Assembly: GCA_032622095.1 (NCBI GenBank) | Contig: CP136066.1 | Location: forward strand, 4,985,784-5,049,783 | DNA: 64,000 nucleotides | Direction of reading: 5' to 3' | Source of the DNA: Siphonodentalium dalli | Lineage: Eukaryota > Mollusca > Scaphopoda > Gadilida > Siphonodentaliidae | Part shown: one piece after another, positions 10,351 through 21,752 of the stretch | How the letters are laid out: the number at the start of each line of letters is the position of its first letter | Numbering within the stretch: the first letter of the stretch is position 1 | The notes under the pieces: generated by a model | The model's database searches: none | What the model saw: the letters and a program-made list of their open reading frames with translations, nothing else | Told to the model about the DNA's origin: nothing | Program-made: the position numbers and the translations under genes

Positions 10351-11554
10351 TGGTTTTACTGAATTTCAAAACAAAATATGTTAAAACTGGCCGCGTCTCG
10401 ATCAAAATCACAAATATATCGCATATTGATGTACACTTACCAATAGTTATGTACAATGTATCTGTGTTGATAACTTAAGATTATGATATTTCCCAGAGCC
10501 GTTGTACTGTCATCCTGCCCATGTTGTATTTCTGGTATGCATACGTTCTGTTTTAGTTGGCTCCCTATATATAGCAAACCTGAAGAAAAAAGCGGCAATC
10601 TAAAAAGTGTTCAGGTTGTAAATAATCACAAAACAATTGACCTGATAATATCAGTAGGTAACCACGCCCAAGGTAACCACGCCCAAGGTATCCACTTAGC
10701 ACCTACTCGATTTTTAATTTCGCCTCAGGGTTACTATTGTTTGTGACATCGGCGTATCTTCGCTTTGTGAACGGGGATTTTGGCATTACTATTGAGTGTT
10801 ATTGGTTCATTGATAGGTGTAATTATAATTGTGTTAATTATTGCAGGTGCATGCTCGATGAACACGCAGATGTAATCATATATGCCACAACCTAAACCTA
10901 TTATATATAATTTGTAAGGAACCGACAGGATGGGCTTGTTACATCATCCTAAAAAAAAACAATTATATATTTTCACATCGAAATAGCTGTTTCGATTGGC
11001 ATGAAGTTTTAAGATGCCCTGTCTGTCTTGACACCATAACACACCAATATGTAAGTCTTCTCCAGATAGATAGATAATAATAATACAAGAAAACCATAGT
11101 CAGAAATGGTAACGCGCTCAGGAGCCCATCAACACGATGGCCAGATATCGACATCAACGGAATTTTAGGATGTTTTGAATTTGTGTCAAGTTAGCTATAA
11201 ATCCAATAGTCTTATAAATATCGTCCATGCTTCCGTCACCAAAAGTGAGCTGCTTAAAGAGCGTTCCAAATGTAAGTAGTTGTCCTCGTTTACGATGTTT
11301 ACGGGTGAGCTTGCGGATCTTCGCGATTCCTGGGTGATACGAAGGATTGTGACTGAGCGCACGTTTGTGTGTATCTTTCAATCCTTTGCATGGCAAGCTT
11401 CTAAATTAAATGTAATTAAAGTTTGACTAATTCTTTGTCCAATCGGACTGTGTACCTTAAACAGTTTTGTTAGGTTTAAACCCATGACAGCCTCGTCGCC
11501 AGTAATGACCTAATCCGCGACATAACGCTCATTGAAATTGTTAATTCGGTCTCA
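10351..11554. other. No recognised gene
   Basis: Contains a small 15-bp tandem repeat (10657-10695). An 80-codon minus-strand frame at 11154-11396 is rich in basic residues and looks somewhat protein-like, but I recognise no domain. Confidence 0.4.
10657..10695. repeat. 15-bp tandem repeat, about 2.6 copies
   Basis: Repeats of 'ggtaaccacgcccaa'. Confidence 0.9.
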
Positions 11555-11648
11555 ACATATTATGGACTTGTTCGGGCGCGTGATATTGACAACTTAGTAT
11601 GCAAGCGCTATGACAACCTGAGGAATGTAGCAATCAGCTAACATCTCC
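11555..11648 (+). repeat. Dispersed repeat N-M, copy 2, left part
   Basis: Matches 2640-2735 block by block. A family B element starts eight bases downstream. Confidence 0.7.
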
Positions 11649-11655
11649 GATATGT

Positions 11656-12043
11656 TTAACCCTTTACCCAACAGAACGGCCCTGTGCCAATGCATTCTCT
11701 TATATATGCGAGTCGACCATAGGTCGCCTCGCATATATAAGAGAATGCATTGGCTTAACACATTAAAAATTATAAAATTGTTAAAGAATGTAAGAAAACA
11801 TGGTAAAAAAAGTTGTTTTAGGCCAATGCATTCTCTTATATATGCGAGGCGACATATGGTCGACTCGCATATATAAGAGAATGCATTGGCACAGGGCATA
11901 ACTGTAACCATCACAATGTGGTAAATGAACCGGTTCCAATGATATCCATATTTGTATGGTTTTATTGAGACAGAGCCAAGATAATTTAGGCTGTTGCAGC
12001 TTTATTTGGCCGTTTTTGGCCGGTTTGTTTGGTAAAGGGTTAA
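11656..12043. mobile_element. MITE family B with a P-hairpin pair, copy B1
   Basis: It is bounded by TTAA (11656-11659 and 12040-12043) with terminal inverted repeats close to TTAACCCTTTACCCAAC. P hairpins of 69 nt lie at 11686-11754 and 11822-11890, inverted. The right flank of the pair carries the family's longer arm (blocks 'ccaatgatatccatattt', 'tattgagacag', 'tttatttggccg'). It is inserted between the two halves of dispersed repeat N-M. TTAA ends are typical of piggyBac-type transposition, which is an inference. Confidence 0.93.
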
Positions 12044-12185
12044 AGAAATATAACGTACCCTGCACTTCGTAGAAAACATAGTTTGAACTACGCTCAATTG
12101 TAAATATTTGCATCTCATTTCGGGGCGCAGTTATCGGCGATAAACTATAGCACACAGGATTTATCCATAGAAATAATTGCGTTTA

Positions 12186-12310
12186 ATTAAGAATGGCGGT
12201 GTGTGTTGTCAATTTGGATTACTATTCGTAAACAATAACTACTTTGATCGAGATTATTCTCAATTTCTATTTGAATACCCTACCGGAGTGTTTCACATCA
12301 CTTTAAATTC
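12186..12310 (+). repeat. Dispersed repeat N-M, copy 2, right part
   Basis: Matches 2764-2880. Here the terminal 'gtttcacatcacttta' block is single and is followed by unrelated DNA, whereas at 2862 it is tandemly amplified. Confidence 0.75.
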
Positions 12311-13373
12311 CTCGCCCGGAAAACAGGTGTTCTGCATAACATCAACAGTATTCGCATATGTTGTTGTCTCAGTTGATGTTGAAATTACTGGCTGCTTATA
12401 CGGTGTGTCATGTTTTTAAACTGACTCGTAGGGGAAAAGACGCCAGTATCCATTAAAACTAGTACACACTGTCCTTCGAATGCGTGGAAACCAACGTGCC
12501 TGCATGCAGGCACCGAAGTTTAGCCCGCGCATGCGCGATGCCGTTCGACTGAAGATCGGATGTCACGACCTGATCGCTAACCCCTAAATGAAATGTCAGC
12601 ACGGGTATTAGGAACAGTTAGCATGAACGGATCGCTGTTTGATATTTACGTTATTCCGGAATAGTTCCCCTGGTGGGATGAACGCATCATGATGCCAGAT
12701 GGCTGAGCAACACCCAGGGGTCCAAATACGGCGTGACATTTATATGAGTCAGCTATATGACTCGCGGGAGATGGAAGTATAATTCGGTCTCATTGATCAA
12801 TGATAGGCCATCCCCAGTCTGGTCTAGTGGGTTAGCTGTGATAATTGATGGTGACACGGACATCCACAAAAGACCCCCACCCTCTTGAGGGTTATGTCCC
12901 CAACATAATAGTCCCTTTAAATGTACACACACCTCATCCCTATTCTTTAAAATTATATCCAAGCATTCCTTGGCTAATCAGAATGTCAAAATAGTGTACA
13001 CCTACTACACCCCACACCTATTACACCCCATACATATTACACCCCATACCTATTACACCCCATACCCATCAAATCAAAGCATAGCCATGAATAATCGTTA
13101 TATTCTCACAATGTCCAATTCTCGCAATAGGATATTCTGGTGAATTTGATGCCATTTCTGGGAACAGTCAATAATCTATATAATTTACTATGATATTCTG
13201 GGAGCAAACTGTATCGGATCTATAACGAATGCCTATTAAATATTGCTGAATAACTGATCATAAAATGAATTGGGGCGTTACCAGCCGCCCCATTGTTAGA
13301 GGCTATTCAGTTTTTTATCGCGAACCGTATTGTCGTCGGACGAATGAGGGGTTCGACAAATGACCCCTATATA
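12311..13373. other. No recognised gene
   Basis: Contains a 16-bp tandem repeat (13001-13066) and a short CpG-bearing patch with 'gcgcgcatgcgcgatg' near 12525. No credible reading frame. Confidence 0.45.
13001..13066. repeat. 16-bp tandem repeat, 4 copies
   Basis: Units of 'cctattacaccccata' with one or two substitutions. Confidence 0.95.
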
Positions 13374-13379
13374 CACTGC

Positions 13380-14025
13380 AAATAAGAGTGTTCAGATTTG
13401 AACGCGTTCAGCCCCGGATGTGTTCTGTTAGTGAACAGTAAGTGTTCAATTTTGAACGTATATGTTCAGAAAACTAATTTATTAACGGTAGTGTTCAAAC
13501 CTGCATGGACGTCGATCCGCTTGTGTTAGTATACTTAATTACTTCATATATTATATCGCATATGCTTACGGGATTAATGAATACTCGTTTGTGAACATGA
13601 TGTCTTGTGACTTCTATTTTGAACAATTGTGAAACTAAATGCGGATGCGCTGGTCTATTTTGCTTCACGGTGAGTTTTGTTTTGTTTTGTTTTGAGCATT
13701 TTCCAGATCGGTAGAAAACATAACAGGGACGTGGTGGCGACACGGGAGAAGGGGCGGGTAGTTGTAAATTGCAAATCCCAGATATAAAAGTACACCCCTC
13801 CCCAAATGGAAATTGTCACATTCAGTCAAATCCGTATCACATATCCGTGAATATATATAGTGTTCATATATTGATCGATACCGATATTTTGATGTTGCCG
13901 GTTCATCACTTGTGTAGAAAATCACGATATAATACCATCCCACGCTATTTTGTTTTACACTAATTTCAGTATTGAACACTGCCGTTCAGTCCATGTTCGC
14001 TTCTCTTGAACATATGTGTTCAAGG
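13380..14025. repeat. Left subterminal repeat region of the CACTG element
   Basis: Copies of 'gttca(a/g)atttgaac', 'gtgttcaatttt' and 'gttctgttagtgaac' cluster at 13390-13500 and again at 13970-14025, in both orientations. Confidence 0.8.
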
Positions 14026-15997
14026 TGAGACCACGTACGGGCATGGTCATTAATCATTCACGCTTAACTAATGGCATGCGATCCCACTGGACTGTCTGCA
14101 TTGAGTTATCTTAACAAAATAGCATGTAGCGTCGTCTTTTGAAACATGATATCGTTCCACGCAACTGGCATTAATTAATTTCGGTTTGAATATCTGTGTA
14201 GTTTAATGTATATGGATGGATAAAGCCTTCACATTGATGGCATTAAGTCAGTTGTGCCATTCTTTGGCGTTAAATTAAAGGTTCGAAACATAGTTGGTAT
14301 TTATAGGGTCTTTACTGACAAGAGACAAGGTCAAGTTTATCAATACAGCCTGCACTACGCATGGTAAGTACCGGTATATGTAATCCAATGTATCATCATC
14401 ATAATTATCAGCATATGTGTTTATGTATATATTTATCTAAAAACATGCAAAGTTAAAATTTTGACAATTCTGTTGAGGATATTAGTTGGACATTTCGCAC
14501 CCAATTGTGGTTGAAATTGTTCTAATTTTTTTGTTTGATATTCCGTCCAGATATTAGTGGGGAATATGCTGATATCGGTTGATTTTTTTATAATAAGTGA
14601 GTGTCTCATTCATGCAGGTACTGTTTAAAACTTCTTTGAACTTTGTCATAAGCATTCTCACGGTTAATTTTCTCGCAAAAAAAAAAACAACAAAAACACT
14701 TGAGGTCATTGGAGAATATTTGGTGTCACATATATATTAAATTTGATTATATTAGTAGATCTCCAATAAAAATATATTGATGTGCCGGTTATTCGTACAT
14801 GGATAATTGCTAAATAGCCCAATACATTTTCTAAACTAGTTAATGTGTGCTGTTCCATCGTTTTAATTGGTGATGTTAGCGTGTGGCCAAACACTGAAAG
14901 AAATAATGTTTTATAATTTCGGAAGCGGTGTTGACTGGTGTCTTTGAATTGGTACGGTATTAATATCAGGATATCATAATATGATTGTTAAGCCGGGAAA
15001 CTCGGAAAAAAGTGCTGGGTGGTAAGATCGCATCCTAATAGCATCCAGAATTGGAAAACTAATATTCTAATATATTAAATTATTCTTTCTTTCAGGAGCT
15101 GCATATAGAGCATCGATCGAATATCTGCGGAAACTTTGGGCACAACATATACGGATGCTACAAACTACCAGAAATTATGTGACCGTAGAAATGTCTATTG
15201 CTATATTAGCTAGCACCGTCAACAAATTCTAGTGACTGTTAAGCCATTACTGCATGGTGTCAGCTGGTGCCAAAAATCGAGAAAGTTCAACAGGAACCGG
15301 CGCAGAAATACATCGCACATTCAATGTTAAAAGATTTGTGGACCAATGTGTGTGACTAATTCCTATAGTTCAAAGAATTGGACCTAAGATGACAAACCTC
15401 ACGTCTAGCCTTACCTAAAACATGGTAACTACATGTGATGCACTGTCCGAGATGTAAGGTTGACAGTTTGTTATTAATTCAGTGGTTGAAGAATATTCCA
15501 GATGTTCAGGATGTTCATTCGGCCAACTGGATTTCGTGCGAAATTAATACTATTAACAATGCTGACCAACACGGCATGGATGTTTTTGGATACGGATTAT
15601 TCAAGTAAACGTATATACTGTTGTGCCATTGATTCATCACCTTATCAGTCTTATTAAATGTTATTTACCTATATAATACTCACATTTTAATTAGGTTGAA
15701 TGACCTTATTCCCCAACAATTACATCAGCATTTCATAAAATATACATGCTTCTGTATATGGAACAGTTGCATTATATTTAAATTATTAGCGATAGCGTAA
15801 GCTTGTTGTCATTAATCATACATTAATAACCACACAAGTATTGGGCCAGTTAATTTGTATTAGATGTACAAAGGAGAAGAATGGCACTAAGACTGTTAAA
15901 GTGTGACTACAGACTGTTCACAATTTCTCACCCATTTTATATTGAATTTGATCTCGCGTTTGCGAAGCCTTGTGTTCGTGTATATGAAGAATGCTAG

Positions 15998-16336
15998 TAT
16001 TTAAATTTAGTTATTTTGTGAACACGTGTGTTCAGATTTTGTTGTTTGAACACATATAAGTGTTCAAAAGCTGTTGCAGTGTTCGGAACACATCAAGCGT
16101 TCACATATTTCGAACACTCATGTTCAAAATCTGAACATGATGTGTTCAAAACTGAACGCTTATATGCATTCATAAATTGAACACATCCATTCAATTCTTA
16201 GAACACATGCGTTCAAATCTGAACACCGGGGACCGTTCAGAGTAATTGAACACATCTGTTCTAAATTGAACACTGAACAGTGTTCATTATCTGTTGCATT
16301 TTTGGCGTTCAAATTTGAACACTTTTATTTACAGTG
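15998..16336. repeat. Right subterminal repeat region of the CACTG element
   Basis: More than a dozen 'gaacac'/'gtgttc' motifs in both orientations, many joined as short palindromes such as 'gttcaaatttgaac'. Such clusters are the usual transposase-binding sites in CACTA-type elements. Confidence 0.85.
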
Positions 16337-16389
16337 TACCGGATAAATGCAAAACTGTATTTCATTATTTCTGCTCATGACAATTTATA

Positions 16390-16450
16390 TGACATGGGTG
16401 ATACTTTCTATGACTTGGGTGACACTTTCTATTACTTGGGTGACACTTTC
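16390..16450. repeat. 21-bp tandem repeat, 3 copies
   Basis: Units of 'tgac(a/t)tgggtga(t/c)actttcta'. It forms the repeated TQVIESV tail of a minus-strand frame (16385-16741) that I do not accept as a gene. Confidence 0.95.
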
Positions 16451-17390
16451 GGCAAAATAAATGTCGTATGTCCTTGATGTATGTTTCGATCTATATTTAT
16501 CCCGCGATGCAACAAAGCCGATGGTTGCTAAGTACACACTGATGCGCTCCAAAGCAAAACACATCACCATATCCGACGAGAAGTAACATACGCGCGTCCT
16601 ATTCTCCATACGCAAGACAATTTGACCAGACCTGTTCTTTGTACATTGCATGTATGACCATACACTAACTAAACAAGTAACCACCTTGTCTCTAAATGTG
16701 TTGATTTCTAGAATACCATAAAAATACAATTTGCTAACCATGTTCTCAACATAATCGATTTTCTTATATATATGTCGACGCTATAGTCAGCAGTATACCG
16801 GCGATATATAGACCCACTGAACAGGCCTGCGCCGTAGACTGGTGAAATATGATCGCGTGGAGTGACCTCCCGCACCAATCCATGCTGGTCGCTTTAGACA
16901 ATCATCATATCGATTTGCTACATTGCTGTAGGATTTCTCGTCGGCAAATGTTCCATATAACTCGATTATCACAACAAAGCACTTAAAATTTCTCGCGCCG
17001 TTCCCAGTCACTGTGCCCGTAACGACCTTCAAATTGATTTAGCACTAAACGGCATTTGTAATTACTTCAAACAAAATATCTGCTTTCGTGTCAATTACTG
17101 AGATAGCCGCGAAATATTCAATAATCATTATCGGATGCCCCGAACGACTTCCGAGTTCCCGGACGACACCGGAACTAGCCGGTTTGAAGTCAGATTTGTT
17201 TTTCCGACTCAATCGCAACGCATCTTCCGGTCGATCGAGTTAGCGCATGCGCATTTACATTATGTCATTCCGATATACGTAGTGATTATTTCGCGCCATT
17301 GTTGAAATGTTCATGGATGTTGCAAAACATATGACAAATTGGCACACTATCCCTGCGTATACGTGTACACTGATGCACATTAATTATATA
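16451..17390. other. Unassigned, locally CpG-rich
   Basis: Two minus-strand frames (16385-16741 and 16787-17032) and a CpG-bearing stretch at about 17130-17260. The second frame has no ATG. I recognise no protein domain. A gene start could lie here, but nothing proves it. Confidence 0.35.
17243..17252. promoter_or_regulatory. Possible NRF1-type palindrome
   Basis: GCGCATGCGC is the core of the metazoan NRF1 site, often found near CpG-rich promoters. It lies in a local CpG-bearing patch. With no gene recognised nearby, the functional reading is weak. Confidence 0.2.
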
Positions 17391-17428
17391 ATTGTTTGAT
17401 TGATTGATTGATTTGATTGATTTATTTT
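17391..17428. repeat. (GATT)n microsatellite
   Basis: Interrupted run of GATT units, followed by T-rich sequence. Confidence 0.9.
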
Positions 17429-17861
17429 TGATATAAAGACATACACGTATATCGTTTTAACAGGTTACAAATATAATAAATTACAAGCAAATAAAAAGGA
17501 GTTTTTAACATAATTTCAGTTGTTATATAGGCTATATAAGAAATTGCAAATTTTGAAACAAAAATGAGGCTGTAAAGAAGTCAAAGTGAATACCAATGGT
17601 ATGCTGGCTGAAATTTAGAAAAAAATCGTAGAGTACATGTACGGCTAGATATCGGGGATGGCACAAAAAGCACTCGAAGGCTTAATTCCATTGTGGTCCC
17701 CTGATATGCTACCGGCCACGAGGCAGACAATATAGTTACCACAAAATTCTCCATTTTGATACTAAAAGATAATGGTAATGACATCAATGTCAACTTAGTC
17801 GGAACGCCTATTGTGATCGATCGAGTGAGAGCAATTAATTTATGTTATGTTGATATACTCC

Positions 17862-18172
17862 CAGGGGCGCCGGTAGACTTGCCCTTTTTCTGGAGACAGA
17901 AAATGCTTTTTGTGTGTTTAATCTCGTGTTTTTATAGCAAAATGTGACTTTTTTGGTCCAAATACCACCAATTTCACAAGGAATATTAATTTTTTGTCAA
18001 TTTTATCGCAAAACGGCCATAAAAACCAACAAATACCATTAAAATAGGGATTTTTGCCACAATGAATTTATGGTTATTTTCCCGAGTTTGCGGAGAAAAT
18101 GCCCTTTATTGCGGAAAAGTGCCCTTTTTGTAGGCTCTGCCCCCCTGCCCTTGGATGCTTCCGGCGCCCCTG
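17862..18172. mobile_element. hAT-type MITE
   Basis: The 12-bp ends, CAGGGGCGCCGG and CCGGCGCCCCTG, are perfectly inverted. The element is flanked by identical 8-bp duplications, TATACTCC, at 17854-17861 and 18173-18180. An 8-bp duplication with a CAGGG-type end is diagnostic of the hAT superfamily. At 311 bp and with no transposase, it is non-autonomous. A related end fragment is at 55284-55340. Confidence 0.95.
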
Positions 18173-18180
18173 TATACTCC

Positions 18181-18522
18181 AGCCTCATCTCATCATGGCA
18201 TGATTGTGTCATTGGTCAAAATTTCGAAGTTAAAAAACAACGTTAGATAGACATACCTCCTCATGTCTGGCATGACACAATCTATGCTCGTAATGCGCAT
18301 ATTGGTTTGCAATGGTTGCATATGATTACGCACATATACATGTACATAAGTATGTTTACGTCTGTCATGTCACATGCTAAATCATGCCATGAAGATTTAA
18401 CGCCCAACGAGATCATATTCCGCCAGTATAAAACCTGGGAACGTTTTGAAGTTTTTAGAGGGAACTTAATAAAGTCGAACATATAATGTGGATAATATAA
18501 TTTGAGTTGTTATATGCTCCTT
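18181..18522. other. No recognised feature
   Basis: AT-rich DNA between the hAT MITE and a minisatellite. Confidence 0.45.
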
Positions 18523-18830
18523 AATAATGTACTCCAATATAGGTAATAATGTACTCCAATATAGGTAATAATGTACTCTAATATATGTAATAATGTACTC
18601 CAATATAGGATAATGTACTCTAATATAGGTAATAATGTACTCCAATATAGGTAATAATGTACTCTAATATAGGTAATAATGTACTCCACTATAGGTAATA
18701 ATATACTCCAATATAGGTAATAATGTACTCCAATATAGGTAATAATGTACTCCACTATAGGTAATAATGTACTCCAATATAGGTAATAATGTACTCCACT
18801 ATAGGTAATAATGTACTCCAATATAGGTAA
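18523..18830. repeat. Minisatellite, 22-bp unit, about 14 copies
   Basis: Units of 'aataatgtactcca' plus 'atataggt', alternating between 'ccaatata', 'ctaatata' and 'ccactata' variants. One unit near 18605 is shortened. Confidence 0.97.
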
Positions 18831-18952
18831 AGGTCCTAACTCGAGACTTCACGATTTAAGTCTTTGTGAGCGATTTTGCTTTGCGTCGCTTACAGTTAAT
18901 TTGTTATTGCGATACCGGCGCACAGAAAGGCACGCGATTTCGAGTTGGGATC

Positions 18953-19111
18953 TTCCCCTACAGTGGAGTACATGGAGAACAGATAACACATAATAGATAC
19001 ATTCCCCTACAGTGGAGTACATGGAGAACAGATAACACATAATAGATACACCACCTACAGTGGAGTACATGGAGTACATGCAGTACAGACGACACATAAT
19101 AAATACATTCC
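18953..19111. repeat. Tandem repeat, about 52-bp unit, 3 copies
   Basis: Units contain 'cctacagtggagtacatgga', 'acagataacacataatag' and 'atac'. The third unit has a local duplication of 'gtacatg'. Confidence 0.92.
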
Positions 19112-19451
19112 CGTCTTGTTTTTCAACATTATAAGGTTCCCTGTCAAACCTTCAAACAGTTTCCAGGATTGTACTGGTGGAATATGATATATACGGGCGT
19201 TACATGCCTGTATATATACATTATGTTATGTGCCATTGTCAAAATATCACGGACGTTGAACATGTATAATGATAGCGGATGACTGGTACAGTATAGTATA
19301 TATACGTCAAACCGTGCATATACCAAGATATATAACCTAGGACATCATTGTGTATTATAGAAATAAACTATAAACCTTCTACGTCAGTAATCAATTACCA
19401 TAGAGAGTAATCTCTTTTTCAAACATTACTCGGTATACACATCCGCATATA
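19112..19451. other. No recognised feature
   Basis: AT-rich DNA up to the next MITE. Confidence 0.45.
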
Positions 19452-19880
19452 TGTGACCCGTCATATAAAAACTAGTCGTAAGTCGAAAATTATTTTATTT
19501 GAGTTATGTGCTGCATGTTATAGAGTGTGATAAGAACTTTACATAGGTCGCAGACTTAATGTGTTGTTGTGGTCCAAAATTATAGGATTTTGAATGTCAG
19601 CATAAACCGTTTCCAGAGATAATAAAAGATAATCGCATTTAAAGACAAACAAATTAGCTAAATTCTTAATAAATATACACCACTATATGTCCAAATATTA
19701 CAAAAGCACATTAATAGATACAAACTTCACTTTATGCTACTTTATGTCGACAGAGTAGAACTATATACAAATGTGTCCACACAAAAATCATATTTTTCGG
19801 CATTTTTTTTAGATGTTATGTATTTACTCAGTGTTAGAAATCCCGACTTATTACGACTGGTTTTGATATGGCGGGTCACA
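19452..19880. mobile_element. MITE with family A ends but no P hairpins (A0)
   Basis: It begins TGTGACCCG and ends CGGGTCACA, with internal blocks 'agtcgtaagtcg' and 'cgacttattacgact' that match the ends of A1 and A3. It is flanked by TA. The 350-bp interior is unrelated to A1 and A3 and has no P hairpin, so family A ends exist with and without the hairpin cassette. Confidence 0.88.
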
Positions 19881-19989
19881 TATATATAAAACGATAGCCC
19901 CCTAACTAAATTCAAAATAGCCACCATTACTCGGCTTAAGAGGTTTTGAGATACGGCATCTATTATCGCTGTACATATTTGAATCAAAT

Positions 19990-20090
19990 TGCAACACGCT
20001 TTGGTAGTTCGTGGTGCTAAAGCGACACGCGTTGATAATTCGTGATGCTAACACAACACGCTTTGAAAGTTCGTGGTGATAACGCGACTT
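19990..20090. repeat. Tandem repeat, about 35-bp unit, 3 copies
   Basis: Units contain 'acacgctttg(g/a)(t/a)agttcgtggtg' and end in 'taa(a/c)gcgac'-like sequence. Confidence 0.88.
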
Positions 20091-20198
20091 CAATGACCGT
20101 CTCTGAAAGAGAGTGTCCATACATTGTTTCCCAATGGTTTCGAACCGCTTACCCATTTAGAACTGATTGTCATCTATGATATATAAGATTGTTTAATT

Positions 20199-20229
20199 TC
20201 CAATCAGAATCAGAATCAGAGTCAGAATC
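20199..20229. repeat. (TCAGAA)n microsatellite
   Basis: Five imperfect hexamer units beside the left arm of the foldback. Confidence 0.9.
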
Positions 20230-20502
20230 ACAATACATCTGTCCAATCAAGGTACCATAATGGTAGATACAATTAAGCGAAATCTCCTCCAAATGATAAA
20301 CAATGATAAAATTTGTCACAGTACATACATATTAAACAAATACATGTGAATACTAAATATGAGTATTACTATTTGGCACCTGTGGGTACTCTGGTGGACT
20401 GCCTACGTGTGTGCTTTAAATTGTACTATAAGCTGTTTTTCCAGCCTGTTCTCCCGAAAATCAACACATTATCTGCTTATAATAAATCTTGTTTTTGTAG
20501 AA

Positions 20503-20597
20503 AAATGGTTAGAATCGCTTCCTTTTGAGTCTATAATGTGCTGAAAATAAGAACATTTTAGACACATTATCGACTCATAGTGAGGCAATTCTAAGCA
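20503..20597. repeat. Family G hairpin, copy 1
   Basis: Arms 'gttagaatcgcttccttttg' and 'tgaggcaattctaag' pair around 'cacattatcgactca'-type sequence. Related hairpins are at 46868-46962 and 49831-49930. It is preceded at about 20449 by 'cctgttctcccgaaaa', which also precedes the 49831 copy. Confidence 0.8.
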
Positions 20598-20800
20598 TAT
20601 TATGTGCGCACAAAGACACGGACGCTGATTCCAATTGAAAATTAAACAATCTTACCAGAGATGACAATCAGTTCTCAACGAATGCTTTATTACATGATGA
20701 CGCTGTCTCCAACTCGGACGCTGATTCTAATTGGAAATTAAACAATGTTACCAGAATCTTATCAGTTCTAAACGAATGAATTAGTATATGATAACGCTGA

Positions 20801-21299
20801 TATGCTAGTTCTGGAATGCCAGCAATGCATGTCGAAGAACAGACTAAAGTCAGCGAGACAGAAAACTATCATTGCGAGATGTGTTAACACGTCATACATG
20901 TTTTGTTAATACGCATGACTATCCCGCTGTAACATTCGTTAGTAAAGCTATATGCTACAAACATCAATGCGGTTCAAACGCTCACTATTCTTTGATAAAG
21001 CAATCGCAAATTATAACGCTGGAAAATAGAGTACATGTATGTGTGTACTCTGGCGGACTGCGTATGTGTGTATTGGTAGTCTGGGGTTAATATGTCATAG
21101 CTGGGCGAACCTCCCGGCTTTATATTGTAAATGTAACACGATTTTAAACTGTAGTCTCGTTATGACTAGACGTTAACACTGTGAAACATTTAATTCGTAA
21201 CGCCACCCGAATCTAAATATGCTTTCAAACGCATTCTACCTCGAGCTTTCATTTCGTTTTCGGCAAATCCACGTCCAGATCCACAGCTGCCCACGCACT
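20801..21299. other. No recognised feature
   Basis: Unique-looking DNA with only short frames. Confidence 0.4.
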
Positions 21300-21367
21300 G
21301 ATACAGACATGATACAGACATGATACAGACATGATACATACATGATACAGACATGATACAGACATGA
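21300..21367. repeat. 11-bp tandem repeat, about 6 copies
   Basis: Units of 'gatacagacat'. The flanking 'ccacgcactgatac' is itself duplicated at 21291 and 21372. Confidence 0.95.
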
Positions 21368-21670
21368 GATCCACGCACTGATACGGACATGAGATCCGAA
21401 CGTCATGCAAATATCGAGCCAAATTTCCACAAATGCACATAATTACGTTGATATTTATTTGGTTTACATGTTTGGTTGCCAAACATTGCGATCAGTTAGT
21501 TCATGTTGACGTGGCATGTGCAATATCAAAAGTTTTGCTCTGACATTCTAATGAAATTCTATACATGTAGCAAATAACATTACATGCATGTCACACTCAA
21601 CTCCGTACGCACTGTGGTAGCATTATTAGTTCAAAGACCAAAACGAATGCAATGTTCATGGGATGTGTTT

Positions 21671-21752
21671 TAGGGTCATTATGGACTGAAATGAAATCCA
21701 TGTTAGGGTCACTATGGACTGAAATGAAATCCATGTTAGGGCCATTATGGAC
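21671..21752. repeat. 36-bp tandem repeat, about 2.3 copies
   Basis: Units of 'tagggtcattatggactgaa' plus 'atgaaatccatgt'. Confidence 0.93.

Larger units (their letters stand above)
13374..16336. mobile_element. CACTG-ended DNA transposon, non-autonomous, about 3 kb
   Basis: The left end (13374) reads CACTGCAAATAAGAGTGTTC. The right end is its near-complement, finishing ...TTTACAGTG at 16336, and TA flanks both sides. Both ends carry many copies of a GTGTTCAAATTTGAAC-like motif. CACT(A/G) ends with subterminal motif clusters are characteristic of CACTA/EnSpm-like elements; a TA target could also fit a Tc1/mariner-like element. No transposase frame is visible, so it is probably a deletion derivative mobilised in trans. 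A (TTTTG)n tract lies at about 13676-13695. Confidence 0.8.
20155..20800. repeat. Foldback with duplicated right arm
   Basis: 20155-20215 is complementary to 20625-20690 and again to 20720-20785 ('ggaaattaaacaat' and 'gacaatcagttct' blocks). The right arm is a 95-bp direct duplication (20618-20712 and 20713-20800). The loop contains the family G hairpin at 20503-20597. Confidence 0.8.

Noticed and set aside
16385-16741. 118-codon minus-strand frame
   Set aside because: No recognisable domain. Its tail is a 21-bp tandem repeat and the neighbouring frame has no ATG.
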